Source: Frateuria_A sp051900425
GTDB taxonomy: Bacteria > Pseudomonadota > Gammaproteobacteria > Xanthomonadales > Rhodanobacteraceae
Length of the DNA: 64,000 nt
Reading direction: 5' to 3'
Assembly: GCF_051900425.1 (NCBI RefSeq)
Contig: NZ_JBHZGK010000008.1
Coordinates: forward strand, 1 to 64,000
A program made the translations under genes and the position numbers. Position 1 is the first letter of the stretch; each line of letters starts with the position of its first letter. The notes beneath the pieces were generated by a model. The model was given only the letters and a program-made list of their open reading frames with translations, had not been told where the DNA came from and did not search any database. Positions 16,373-24,905 of this stretch are shown piece by piece.

Positions 16373-19162
16373 CTACCCGCCGATGACCGCGCGCACCTTG
16401 CGCTCCAGCTCGTCGTCGCGGAACGGCTTCTGCACCACGCGCTCCTCGCCGACGCCGGCCAGCGCGGTCTGGTCGGCGTAGCCGGTGACGAACAGCACCG
16501 GCAATTCCGGCCGGCGCGCGCGCGCCTGCTGGGCGACCTCCACGCCGTTCATGCCGGGCATGGCGAAGTCCGCGACCAGCAGGTCCACCTGCGCCGAGCG
16601 GTCGAGCAGATCCAGCGCTGCGCCTCCGGAACCGGCCTCCAGCACCTCGAAGCCGAGCTGGCGCAGCCGCGCGGCGGTGACGTCGCGAACCGCGCTGTCG
16701 TCGTCTACCAGCAAGGCGAAACGTCGCTGCGCCAGCGGCTCGGCATGGGCGTGGTTGTCGGGCGCCGCCTCGCTCACGGCCGCGCCCGCATACGCGCGCG
16801 GCAGGTAGACCCGCACCGTGGTGCCCGCACCGGACCGGCTTTCGATGCGCACACCCCCGCCGGACTGCTGCGCAAAGCCGAGCACCTGCGCCAGCCCCAG
16901 GCCGGAGCCCTTGCCCACGGCCTTGGTGGTGAAGAACGGCTCGAACGCGCGCGCGCGCACCTCTTCACTCATGCCGGTGCCGGTGTCGGTCACCGAGATG
17001 GCCACGTAGTCGCCCGGCGGCGGTTCGCCCGGTTGCCGCGGTTCCGCGGCGAGCGTGGCATTGGCTGTCTCGATGGTGAGGCTGCCGCCCACCGGCATGG
17101 CGTCGCGCGCATTGATCGCGAGATTGAGGATCACCAGCTCGATCTGGGTCGGGTCGACCAGCGCGCTCCACAACGCCGGCTGGAGGTGGGCCGCCACCGC
17201 GACGCTGCCGCCCATGGTGCTGCGCAGCAGCTCGCTCATGCCCTGGACGGTGCCGTTGAGGTCGACCACCTTGGGCTCCAGCCGCTGCCGGCGGGAGAAC
17301 GCGAGCAACTGCGAAGTCAGCGTGGCGCCGCGCAACGCGGCCTGGCGCATCAGTTCCAGCCGGCGGCGCACTTTCGGCTCGTCGACCGACATCTCGATCA
17401 GGTCCAGGTTGCCCAACACGATGGTGAGCAGGTTGTTGAAGTCGTGCGCGACACCGGAGGTGAGCTGGCCGACCGCCTCCAGCCGCTGCATCTGGCGCAG
17501 CGTCGCCTCGACCCGTTCGCGCCCTTCGATCTGGTTGCGCAGCTGGCGGTTGGCCGCCTCCAGTTCGTGCGCGGCAAGCTTTTCCTGGGTGACGTCGCGG
17601 CCGACCGCGTAGATGCGGTCATGCTCGGCCACTGCCGTCCAGGCGATCCAGCGCCAGCCGCCGTGTTCGCAGCGCATGCGGTTCTCGAACGGCGGCGCCT
17701 GGTGCCCCCGGCGCAGGCAGGCCAGCACGGCGTTGGCCGCCGCGCGATCCTCCGGGTGGATGAAATCCAGGAACGGCCGCGCAAGCAGGGCATCGGTGTC
17801 GTAACCGAGGATGCGCGACCAGGACGGGTTGATGACCTTGAAGTAGCCATCGAACCCGGCTACCGCGAACAGGTCGCGGCTGAGCTCGAACACGCGTTCG
17901 CGCTCGCGTCCGATCTGCACGGCCGCCTCCTGCAGCGCGCGGTTGCGGTCCTCCAGCGCGGTCCGCTCGCGGTGCGCGCCGGTCACGTCCTGGTTGACTC
18001 CGATCATCCGCCGGCGGCCGTCCGAACCGGTGACCGGCGTACCCTTGGACAGGATCCAGCGGGTCTCGCCGCGGACGCGGATGCGGAACTCGATGTCCAG
18101 CGGCTGGCCGCTTTCGGTGCTGTGGCGAACCGCCTCGTCCACGGCCACGCGGTCTTCCGGGTAAACGGTGGCGAGCCAGGCTTCGTCCGGTGTGATCCCG
18201 GCATCCGGGTCGATCCCGAACAGCACGTACATCTCGGGAGACCAGCTGGCGTCGCCCGACGGCAGCTCCCACTCCCACACGCCGATCCGGCCCACCCGCT
18301 GGGCCAGTTGCAGCCGCGCTTCGCTGGCGCGCAGCGCGTCCTCGGCCCGGCGGCGGTCGGTGATGTCCATCAGCACGCCCATCGCGGTCGCCGGCTGGCT
18401 GTCCACCACGTGGATCTCCGCGCGCAGCAAGAGCCCACGCTGGTCGCCATCGGGGCGGATGTAGCGGAACTCCGTCTCGATGAAGCGCTCGCCCCGCGCG
18501 AGCGCTTCGACCATGCAGGCCTGCACGCGCTCGCGCTCGCCGGGCGGGTAGCCGGCGCGCAGCTGCTCGACCGTCGGCGTGGCGTCCTCGGGAAACCCGA
18601 GCAGGCGGTTGAGTTCGGGCGAGCCGACCATGGTTTCGTTGCGCAGGTCCACTTCCCACACGGCCATGCGCCCGGCTTCGATGGCCAGGTGCAACCGCGC
18701 CTGGCTGGCTTCCAGCGCCGCGCGAAGTTGCCGCCATTCGCTGACGTCCTGCAGCGTGCCGATGTAACGCACCGCGCGCACTTCGCCGTCGACCGCCGCA
18801 AACATCGCCTCGCCATGGGCCACCACCCAGCGCACCTGGCCGTCCGGATGTACCACGCGGTACTCGTAGGGCACGCTCTCGCGGACCTGCGGGTCGAGCG
18901 CGCGCAGCAACATGCCGTGCGTGCGCGGCAGGTCGTCGGGATGGGTGCATGCCTGCAGCTGTTCGAGCCGCAGCGGCCCGTCGCCCGGCGGCAGGCCGCA
19001 GATCTCGCGGGCACGGGGCGAGTAGACGAAGGTGTTGTCCCGCAGGTTCCAGTCCCAGATGCCCAGCCGGGCCGCGCGCGCTGCCAGCTCCAGGCGCGCC
19101 TCGCTGCCAAAAGGCAACTCGGCGCGCGCCTGGGTGGAGATCGGACCCGCGCGATGTTGCAT
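16373..19162 (-). CDS. Soluble hybrid histidine kinase with four PAS domains and a REC domain
   Basis: The 929-residue kinase has no transmembrane segment. Four PAS domains lie at about 15-150, 155-280, 285-415 and 430-550. Recognisable blocks include GIWDWNLRDNTFVYSPR, RLHLAIEAGRMAVWEVDLRN, RIGVWEWELPSGDASWSPEMY and GFDGYFKVINPSWSRILGY. The H-box is LTSGVAHDFNNLLTIVLGNLDL, typical of HPK4. An HATPase domain follows (NLAINARDAMPVGG, GTGMSEEVRARAFEPFFTTK, GLGLAQVLGF). The C-terminal REC domain starts RFALLVDDDSAVRD, with DFAMPGMNG as the phospho-Asp site. GAGGA lies 7 bases before the ATG. The multi-PAS design suggests cytoplasmic redox, light or metabolite sensing. The output partner is not nearby. 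Confidence 0.9.
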   Translation of the reverse strand: MQHRAGPISTQARAELPFGSEARLELAARAARLGIWDWNLRDNTFVYSPRAREICGLPPGDGPLRLEQLQACTHPDDLPRTHGMLLRALDPQVRESVPYEYRVVHPDGQVRWVVAHGEAMFAAVDGEVRAVRYIGTLQDVSEWRQLRAALEASQARLHLAIEAGRMAVWEVDLRNETMVGSPELNRLLGFPEDATPTVEQLRAGYPPGERERVQACMVEALARGERFIETEFRYIRPDGDQRGLLLRAEIHVVDSQPATAMGVLMDITDRRRAEDALRASEARLQLAQRVGRIGVWEWELPSGDASWSPEMYVLFGIDPDAGITPDEAWLATVYPEDRVAVDEAVRHSTESGQPLDIEFRIRVRGETRWILSKGTPVTGSDGRRRMIGVNQDVTGAHRERTALEDRNRALQEAAVQIGRERERVFELSRDLFAVAGFDGYFKVINPSWSRILGYDTDALLARPFLDFIHPEDRAAANAVLACLRRGHQAPPFENRMRCEHGGWRWIAWTAVAEHDRIYAVGRDVTQEKLAAHELEAANRQLRNQIEGRERVEATLRQMQRLEAVGQLTSGVAHDFNNLLTIVLGNLDLIEMSVDEPKVRRRLELMRQAALRGATLTSQLLAFSRRQRLEPKVVDLNGTVQGMSELLRSTMGGSVAVAAHLQPALWSALVDPTQIELVILNLAINARDAMPVGGSLTIETANATLAAEPRQPGEPPPGDYVAISVTDTGTGMSEEVRARAFEPFFTTKAVGKGSGLGLAQVLGFAQQSGGGVRIESRSGAGTTVRVYLPRAYAGAAVSEAAPDNHAHAEPLAQRRFALLVDDDSAVRDVTAARLRQLGFEVLEAGSGGAALDLLDRSAQVDLLVADFAMPGMNGVEVAQQARARRPELPVLFVTGYADQTALAGVGEERVVQKPFRDDELERKVRAVIGG

Positions 19163-19318
19163 GGCAAATCCTCGTACCTGCGGCCAGCGAAGGCACTTTA
19201 GCGCACGCCGGGCACGGCGACGTGAGGTTCTCCCGCGCCGACGTGGAACTTCGCAAGTGGCTTCAGCGCACCGGCAGCGGCCGGACGCGAAGCGATGGGC
19301 CGCGGCCCGCCCGGAAGC

Positions 19319-21259
19319 TCACCTGGACCGTTCCGCCATGCCGAGCTGGCCGGCCGCGTCGCCGATGGCCCGGTGGAGGTCGCGCTTGGTGAAGGGCTTG
19401 CTCAGCCGCACCAGGTCCGGGATCGGCGTCCCGGGGAGCTCGGCATAGCCTGAGGCGAGCACGATCGGCAGGCCCGGGACGCGCTCGCGCAATGACTTGG
19501 CCAGGCGGGTGCCGGTCATGCCGGGCATCGCCTGGTCGGTGATCACCACATCGACCTCGCCGCCCGCATCGACGTACGCCAGCGCCTCCTCGGCCGAACG
19601 CACCGCCTGGACGGCATGACCGAGGTCCTCGGCCATCGCCATCGTGCTCAGCAGTACGAGATCGTCGTCGTCGACGATCAGCAGCGAGAGCGGCTCGCCG
19701 GCGTGCAAGGTTCCATTGCCGTCTTCGCTGGATTCGGCGGTCGCGACCGACTCGGCCTTCGTGGTGGCCACCGGCAACCAGATCTCGACCGTGGTGCCCT
19801 TGCCCGGCTGGCTCTGCAGCAGCAGGCGCCCGCCCGATTGCTCGGCCAGGCCGTAGGTCATCGACAGGCCCAGGCCGGTGCCCTTGCCGACGCCCTTGGT
19901 GGTGAAGAAGGGCTCGGTGGCGCGCTGCAGCGTGGCCTCGTCCATGCCCTGGCCTTCGTCGGCCACCCACAGGCAGACGTACTCGCCGTGCGGGAGTCCG
20001 GTCGAATGGCCGTCGCCCACGTGCTCGCTGCGCGCACCGATTTCCAGCCGGCCGCCCAGCGGCATGGCATCGCGGGCATTGACCGCGAGGTTGAGCAGCG
20101 CCAGCTCCAGCTGGTTGGGGTCGATCAGCACCCGCGGAAGCTGCAGCGGGAAACTCGTGCCGATGCGGATCTCCGGGCCGAGCGAGCGGCGGATCAGTTC
20201 GGCCATGCCATGCACGAGCAGCGGTACGTCGACCGGACGCGGGTGCAATTCCTGCCGTCGCGCGAAGGCCAGCATGCGCTGGGTCAGTGCAGCGCCGCGC
20301 TGCGCGCCGGCCATCGCGTTGTCCAGCAGCAGTTGCGGACGCGGCGCCGGAGGCAGCCACTTGCGCAACAGCTCCAGATTACCCATCACGGCCATCAGCA
20401 GGTTGTTGAAGTCGTGCGCCACGCCACCGGTCAGGTGGCCGATGGATTCGGATTTCTGCGCCTGGAAGAGCGCCTCGCGCGCGGCCGCCAGCTCTTCCTC
20501 GGCGCGCTTCTTCTCGGTCACGTCGCGGGTGATCTTGGCAAAACCGACGACCCGGCCCTCGGCATCGGTCAGCCGGTCGATCACCACGTGTGCGAAGAAC
20601 AGCGAACCGTCCTTGCGCCTGCGCCATCCCTCGCCTTCGTAGACGCCCTGGGTGCGCGCGACGGCCAGGTTGCGCGACGGCTTGCCGGCGCTGGCGTCCT
20701 CGTCGGCATAGAAATGGCTGAAATGCTTGCCCAGGACCTCGTCGGCGCGATAGCCCTTGATGCGCTCGGCCCCGGCATTCCAGCTGGCCACGTGGCCGTC
20801 CGGATCGAGCAGGTAGATCGCGTAGTCGCGCACGCCCTGCACGAGCAGGCTGAACTGCTGCTCGTTGCTGCCGAGCATGCCGTCGGCCTGGTGGGGCCAG
20901 GGAATGTCGCGGGCCAGATACGCGTAACCCTCCAGCTCGCCCGTCTTGTCCCGCACGGCTTCGAGGATGGATCGCGTCCACACCCGCTGGTCGTGCTTGC
21001 CCAGGCGCCAGCCGGTCTCTTCGTCGCGCCCCTCGTCCCTGGCCGCCTTGAGCGCCTGGTCGGGCAGCCCCGCGGAGCGGCTCTCGGGGGTGTGCAGCGT
21101 CGCGAACGGCTGGCCGACGATCTCGCCGGCGGCGTAGCCGAAGATGCGTTCGGCCCCCGCGTTCCAGCTGGCGATGCGACCCTGCGGATCGAGGAAAACC
21201 AGGGCAAGCGCATCGAGCGCCTGCATCATCCGGCTGTAGTTTTCCCCACCTGTCGACAT
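19319..21259 (-). CDS. Soluble hybrid histidine kinase with two PAS domains and a REC domain
   Basis: The protein is 646 residues from the ATG at 21257-21259. AGAGG is 5 bases upstream, which decides this start over longer frames. PAS1 lies at about 10-120 (VFLDPQGRIASWNAGAERIFGY) and PAS2 at 135-250 (LLDPDGHVASWNAGAERIKGY, FAKITRDVTEKKRAEEEL). The H-box is LTGGVAHDFNNLLMAVMGN, with His282 as the predicted phosphorylation site. HATPase features are NLAVNARDAMPLGG and FFTTKGVGKGTGLGLSMTYGL. The REC domain has LLIVDDDD and ITDQAMPGMTGT. It is cytoplasmic and related in plan to the kinase at 16373-19162. The gap between them is 156 bp, in the same direction. Confidence 0.9.
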   Translation of the reverse strand: MSTGGENYSRMMQALDALALVFLDPQGRIASWNAGAERIFGYAAGEIVGQPFATLHTPESRSAGLPDQALKAARDEGRDEETGWRLGKHDQRVWTRSILEAVRDKTGELEGYAYLARDIPWPHQADGMLGSNEQQFSLLVQGVRDYAIYLLDPDGHVASWNAGAERIKGYRADEVLGKHFSHFYADEDASAGKPSRNLAVARTQGVYEGEGWRRRKDGSLFFAHVVIDRLTDAEGRVVGFAKITRDVTEKKRAEEELAAAREALFQAQKSESIGHLTGGVAHDFNNLLMAVMGNLELLRKWLPPAPRPQLLLDNAMAGAQRGAALTQRMLAFARRQELHPRPVDVPLLVHGMAELIRRSLGPEIRIGTSFPLQLPRVLIDPNQLELALLNLAVNARDAMPLGGRLEIGARSEHVGDGHSTGLPHGEYVCLWVADEGQGMDEATLQRATEPFFTTKGVGKGTGLGLSMTYGLAEQSGGRLLLQSQPGKGTTVEIWLPVATTKAESVATAESSEDGNGTLHAGEPLSLLIVDDDDLVLLSTMAMAEDLGHAVQAVRSAEEALAYVDAGGEVDVVITDQAMPGMTGTRLAKSLRERVPGLPIVLASGYAELPGTPIPDLVRLSKPFTKRDLHRAIGDAAGQLGMAERSR

Positions 21260-21343
21260 GCTTACCTCTTGAACCGAACAACCTTCCACTGCCGCAGGCA
21301 GACGGCGGATTATGGGGCCTTCCCTCATCCGTGCCGTGAATGC

Positions 21344-21952
21344 CTACCCCGCGACCTGGGCCCGCTCCAGCGCCGCCACATGGCGCTCCAGACGCGGCCC
21401 CAGGTAGCAGTGCGAACCGCAGGGCAGCAGCCCCGCCTGCGCAAACTGCCGAAGGTACCAAGCGGGCGGCCGCGAGAAAAAGCCCTCGCGGTCGCCGACC
21501 ACGTCGTCCCGACTGGTGAACACCTCCAGGAACGCCACGCCCTCGAGCATCTCGCCGATGCCGGCCAGGCCGGCGCGGATCTCCGCCGGCCGCAGGTAAT
21601 GCAGCACGTCGGTGCACACGATCAGGTCGAAGCGCTCCTCGAAGCGCAGGTGCTCGAGCTGGCCGAAGCGCGCCAGCCCCACGTTGCGGCTGCGCCCGTA
21701 GCGGGCCACCACGTAGGCGCTCGCATCCAGCCCGCGATACGCCACGCCCGGGCGCAGGGCGCGCAGCGGCGCGCGCCAGGGCGCCTCGCCGCAACCGACG
21801 TCCAGCACGTTGCGCAGCGGGCGACCCAGGTAGTACTCGGCCTGCGCGACCGCCAGCGCCACCTTGCGCTTGAGCTCGGCGGCCGAGGCGACGGCGTGGC
21901 GCGGGTCGCGGTACCACTTGTCGAAATAGGCGCGGTCGTAGGTCTTGGACAT
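21344..21952 (-). CDS. Class I SAM-dependent methyltransferase
   Basis: The protein has 202 residues. The SAM-binding motif I is NVLDVGCGEAPWRAPLRAL, and DLIVCTDVLHYL marks motif IV. The substrate-binding half is LEVFTSRDDVVGDREGFFSRPPAWYLRQFAQAGLL. It begins SKTYDRAYFDKWYRDPRHAV, similar to small methyltransferases of the methyltransf_11/23 group. I chose the ATG at 21950-21952 by family start. Longer in-frame ATGs exist up to 21994, and no convincing ribosome binding site resolves this. It lies 84 bp upstream of the PAS kinase in the same direction. The substrate is unknown. Confidence 0.8.
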   Translation of the reverse strand: MSKTYDRAYFDKWYRDPRHAVASAAELKRKVALAVAQAEYYLGRPLRNVLDVGCGEAPWRAPLRALRPGVAYRGLDASAYVVARYGRSRNVGLARFGQLEHLRFEERFDLIVCTDVLHYLRPAEIRAGLAGIGEMLEGVAFLEVFTSRDDVVGDREGFFSRPPAWYLRQFAQAGLLPCGSHCYLGPRLERHVAALERAQVAG

Positions 21953-22057
21953 GGGCTGGCGGCTGGAGAAAACGCCCATGGTACGGCCTGGCAATCACCC
22001 GACGCATACATAGGGCACTCCAGCATTTTTGCAACCGCCCCACCTGGAGCCCGCGCC

Positions 22058-22351
22058 ATGTCCATGATCCGCCTGCGCCTGATCGGCAACCGCGATGCCG
22101 CCGATTCGATCATCACCATGCTGCACGGCATCGACGGCATCGAGCACGTCGAGGAGATCGAGGACATGATGCTGGGCGTGCGCGACGATTCCAGCTCGGC
22201 CAATCTCGTGGACGACAGCGAAGGCCGGGTCTTCATGGTCGAGGTCGATGCCCCGGACGACATGCGCGCCGACGCCGTGCGGGTGGTCGCCGAGGCCGAG
22301 GCACGGCGACTGGATGCCGGCCTCGAGATCGTCGACGGCGAGGACTTCTGA
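22058..22351 (+). CDS. Small alpha/beta protein of unknown function (97 aa)
   Basis: The protein reads SMIRLRLIGNRDAADSIITMLHGIDGIEHVEEIEDMMLG and ends RVFMVEVDAPDDMRADAVRVVAEAEARRLDAGLEIVDGEDF. The beta-alpha-beta pattern with a strand-loop start resembles small ACT- or ferredoxin-like domains, and the protein is strongly acidic. A TGGAG motif lies 10 bases before the ATG at 22058. It is divergent from the methyltransferase gene, with 105 bp between the two starts, and is followed by repeats. I cannot give a family. Confidence 0.7.
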   Translation: MSMIRLRLIGNRDAADSIITMLHGIDGIEHVEEIEDMMLGVRDDSSSANLVDDSEGRVFMVEVDAPDDMRADAVRVVAEAEARRLDAGLEIVDGEDF

Positions 22352-22353
22352 CG

Positions 22354-22489
22354 GTAGGGTGGGCTTCAGCCCACCGGCACAACCCGTCGCGCGGTCCGGT
22401 GGGCTGAAGCTCACCCACCACCCCCGACCTGGCCCACGCGCCAGGTGCAGCGAAGCTCCCTGTACGGTGGGCTGAAGCCCACCCTACGT
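22354..22489. repeat. REP-like repeats (GGTGGGCTTCAGCCCACC family), three arms
   Basis: Arms at 22354-22375, 22398-22417 and 22464-22489 alternate in orientation (GTAGGGTGGGCTTCAGCCC then GGTGGGCTGAAGCTCACC and GGTGGGCTGAAGCCCACC). They lie between the small ORF at 22058-22351 and the decayed sensor gene remnant. The family also occurs at 12972-13033 and 51009-51157. Confidence 0.8.
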
Positions 22490-22503
22490 GCTCTGCGCGA
22501 TGC

Positions 22504-22665
22504 TCAGCCGCGCACCAGCAGGTGCCGCGCGACCTGTCCGTGCATGCGGCCCAGCCCACGTGCCAGGTGCAGCGTGGCGAACAGCAGCAGCACACCCAGC
22601 ACGCACAGCGCGATCGCATCGCCCCAGCCCGGCACGTGCTGGCCGAAGCCCCAGTCGATGTTTCT
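22504..22665 (-). pseudogene. Remnant of a sensor-domain membrane protein (3' end only)
   Basis: The minus strand encodes about 53 residues ending at TGA 22504-22506: IDWGFGQHVPGWGDAIALC, then VLGVLLLFATLHLARGLGR and MHGQVARHLLVRG. This is one membrane helix plus an amphipathic tail, the typical end of putative sensor-domain proteins (PF13796-like, from memory). There is an in-frame TGA directly upstream (22666-22668) and no usable start codon, so the gene is a remnant. A GTG at 22688-22690 opens a ten-codon stretch DDRVGHLKK that is out of frame by one base. This fits an internal deletion joining a gene start to a gene end. The orphan palindrome at 22729-22747 lies just upstream. Confidence 0.6.
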
Positions 22666-22728
22666 TCAGATGGCCGACCCGATCGTCCACGCGCTTGCCT
22701 GCACTGCCACTTGGGTTGGAGTGCAGGT

Positions 22729-22747
22729 TAGTGCGAAGTTCGCACTA
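22729..22747. promoter_or_regulatory. Perfect 19-bp palindrome (TAGTGCGAAGTTCGCACTA), operator-like
   Basis: Nine-base arms flank a central G with no mismatch. It lies about 40 bp upstream (minus strand) of the GTG that would start the decayed gene. The 8-1-8 layout resembles the 17-bp palindromes at 147 and 1203, but the sequence differs. No intact regulator gene adjoins it, so its cognate factor may have been lost with the deleted genes or may be encoded elsewhere. Confidence 0.55.
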
Positions 22748-22816
22748 GTACATGGGCCTGAAGTCACACCCGGTGGCTGCCGCCCCCACGCTCCCTTTCC
22801 TGGAACGACCTCGGGG

Positions 22817-24694
22817 TCAGGCTCGCCCTCGACCGGCGAGCCGTTCGATCGGCACGGATACCCGCACCTCCAGTCCCTCGGGGTGCCAGGTGCGGGTCAG
22901 CTCGCCGGCCAGCTGGTCGCGCAGGGTGAGGTCCACCAGCCGGCTGCCGAACCCTGTCCGCTCAGGCTCCTGCACGGCCGGCCCGCCCTGCTCGCGCCAG
23001 TGCAGCGCGAAGCGGCCGGTGGAGCGCTCGCCACAGATCCGCACCTTGCCCCCGGGCACGGCGAACGCGCCGTACTTGGCGGCGTTGGTGGCCAGCTCGT
23101 GGATCGCCAGGGACAACGGCGTGAGCGCGCGCGGATCGAGCGCGAGGTCGTCGCCGGTCACTTCGATGCGGTCGTATCCCGCCAGCGCGTAAGGCCTGAG
23201 CAGGCGGCGGGTGAGGCCCAGCACGGTGGCCTCCTTTTCGACCGGCCTGGCGTCCTGACCCTGCGGGCGCGCGTAGTCGTGAGCCTCGTCCAGGGCCAGC
23301 AGGCGGGCGAGCAGTTCGTCGGCGAAGCGGCGGCTTTCGGGGAACTGCCGGACCGTCAGCGCGACCAGGCCCGAGACCACCGCGAAGATGTTCTTGATGC
23401 GGTGGCTGAGTTCCTTGCCGGCCAGTTCCAGTTGCTCGGCAGAGGCCTTCTGCTCGTGGATGTCGGTGCAGGTACCCATCCAGCGCAGGATCTGGCCAGC
23501 GCCGTTGCGCACCGGATGCGCGCGGCCGAGCACCCAGCGGTAGACGCCCGTGTGGTGGTGCAGGCGGTATTCGATCTCGTAGGGCTCGCCGGTGGCCAGG
23601 CTGTGCCGCCAACGGGCGAACGTTCGCTCGCGGTCGGCCGGGTGGAACAGCTCGGCCCAGTCGTCGCCGTCGGTGGTTCCCGGCACCGCGCCGGTGTAGT
23701 CGTACCAGCGCTGGTTGAAGAAGTCGTGGTAGCCGTCGGCACTGGCCGTCCAGATGATCTGGTCGACCGAATCGACGATCGCGCGCAGCGACGCCCGGCT
23801 CTCCTCCAGCGCCTGTTCGATCCGTTTGTGCTCGGTGATGTCCAGGAACAGCACCACGAACCGGTCGCCGCCGAGGGGATGGGCGCGGGCTTCGTAGACG
23901 CGGTCTTCCAGCGCCGGCACCTGCACTTCGAACGCCGACAGTGCGCCGCTGTCGACCACCGCCGCGTAGCGCTGGATCACGCTGGCCGGGAAGCCGGGAA
24001 TCGCCTGGCTGACCCGTTGCCCGAGCACCGCCTGCGCCGGGTGACCGGTCTGCCGGGTGAACGCCTCGTTGACCTCCAGGAACACGAAGTCCACGACCCG
24101 GTCTTCGCTGTCGCGTACCACCTCGCCGATGAAGAAGCCCTCGCGGATGCGGGCGAACAGTTCGCGATAGTGCCCGTTGCCCAGCTCCTCGCCGGCAAGC
24201 CCTCCGACACGATCGAGCTGCCCGCCGTCGGGCGGCGGGCGGATGCGGCGCACGCTGTCGGTGGTGTCGTAGACGAACTGGAATGCGCCTACCCGCCTGC
24301 CCTCGGCGTTCCGCAGCGGGAGGAACTTCATCTCGTAGCTCCGGCGCTCCCGCGCCGGGTCGCCGAACTCGCCAATCTCGACGAAGCATTCGCCGGCAAG
24401 CGCCCGGCTCCAGATGGCGCGAACCGCGGCCTGTTGCGCAGGCAGGTGCGCCAGCAGATCCAGCATCGAATCGCCGCGCCGCGGACGCGAGCCGAAGATG
24501 CGCTCGAACTCGTCGGCGCTGGCCTTGTTGATGGCGAGGAAGCGGTACTCGAGGTCGACCACCTGGACCATCGCCCGGTCCGCATCGATGACCTGCTGGA
24601 GGATGTCCATGCCGGGAGGCTCAGCCGCCGGTCCGTCGGCGGCACGACCCTGCGGATTCGCCGTTACCCTCGGCTTTGCCTGCTGTCGGATCAT
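22817..24694 (-). CDS. PAS sensor kinase of the HWE/HisKA_2 type
   Basis: The protein is 625 residues from the ATG at 24692-24694. Another in-frame ATG at 24608-24610 (MDILQQV) is possible, and no strong ribosome binding site favours either. Three PAS domains are visible: DADRAMVQVVDLEYRFLAIN, LFARIREGFFIGEV with VNEAFTRQTGH, and the PAS-3 type SVDQIIWTASADGYHDFFNQRWYDYTG ending TCTDIHEQK. The kinase core is LSHRIKNIFAVVSGLVALT and LLALDEAHDYARP, then HELATNAAKYGAFAVPGGKV and HWREQGGPAV. The HExxTNAxKYGA box and WxExGGP are diagnostic of the HWE-related kinases. No transmembrane helix and no REC domain are present, so its response regulator is encoded elsewhere. Confidence 0.85.
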   Translation of the reverse strand: MIRQQAKPRVTANPQGRAADGPAAEPPGMDILQQVIDADRAMVQVVDLEYRFLAINKASADEFERIFGSRPRRGDSMLDLLAHLPAQQAAVRAIWSRALAGECFVEIGEFGDPARERRSYEMKFLPLRNAEGRRVGAFQFVYDTTDSVRRIRPPPDGGQLDRVGGLAGEELGNGHYRELFARIREGFFIGEVVRDSEDRVVDFVFLEVNEAFTRQTGHPAQAVLGQRVSQAIPGFPASVIQRYAAVVDSGALSAFEVQVPALEDRVYEARAHPLGGDRFVVLFLDITEHKRIEQALEESRASLRAIVDSVDQIIWTASADGYHDFFNQRWYDYTGAVPGTTDGDDWAELFHPADRERTFARWRHSLATGEPYEIEYRLHHHTGVYRWVLGRAHPVRNGAGQILRWMGTCTDIHEQKASAEQLELAGKELSHRIKNIFAVVSGLVALTVRQFPESRRFADELLARLLALDEAHDYARPQGQDARPVEKEATVLGLTRRLLRPYALAGYDRIEVTGDDLALDPRALTPLSLAIHELATNAAKYGAFAVPGGKVRICGERSTGRFALHWREQGGPAVQEPERTGFGSRLVDLTLRDQLAGELTRTWHPEGLEVRVSVPIERLAGRGRA

Positions 24695-24905
24695 CGTGCC
24701 ATCGCGCCTTCTGTTGGCGTAGGTAAGGTTGTCCGGGACGAGCGCATGCGTTACCTGCCGGCAGAGCAGTCGCTGGCGCGCGCCATGGCAACATGGTCGA
24801 TCGCGGGTCAAGGACGTGTATGCCCGTGGTGAATCAGCGATTCCGCGGACCGGAGGTACGCCCGTGCTGGAGAAGTTCACTCACCTGCCCCAGCGGGGTG
24901 CGGCC

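Noticed and set aside
16745..19201. Long plus-strand open frame opposite the four-PAS kinase
   Set aside because: It is an antisense shadow of the kinase, with His/Arg/Gln-rich composition and no recognisable domain.
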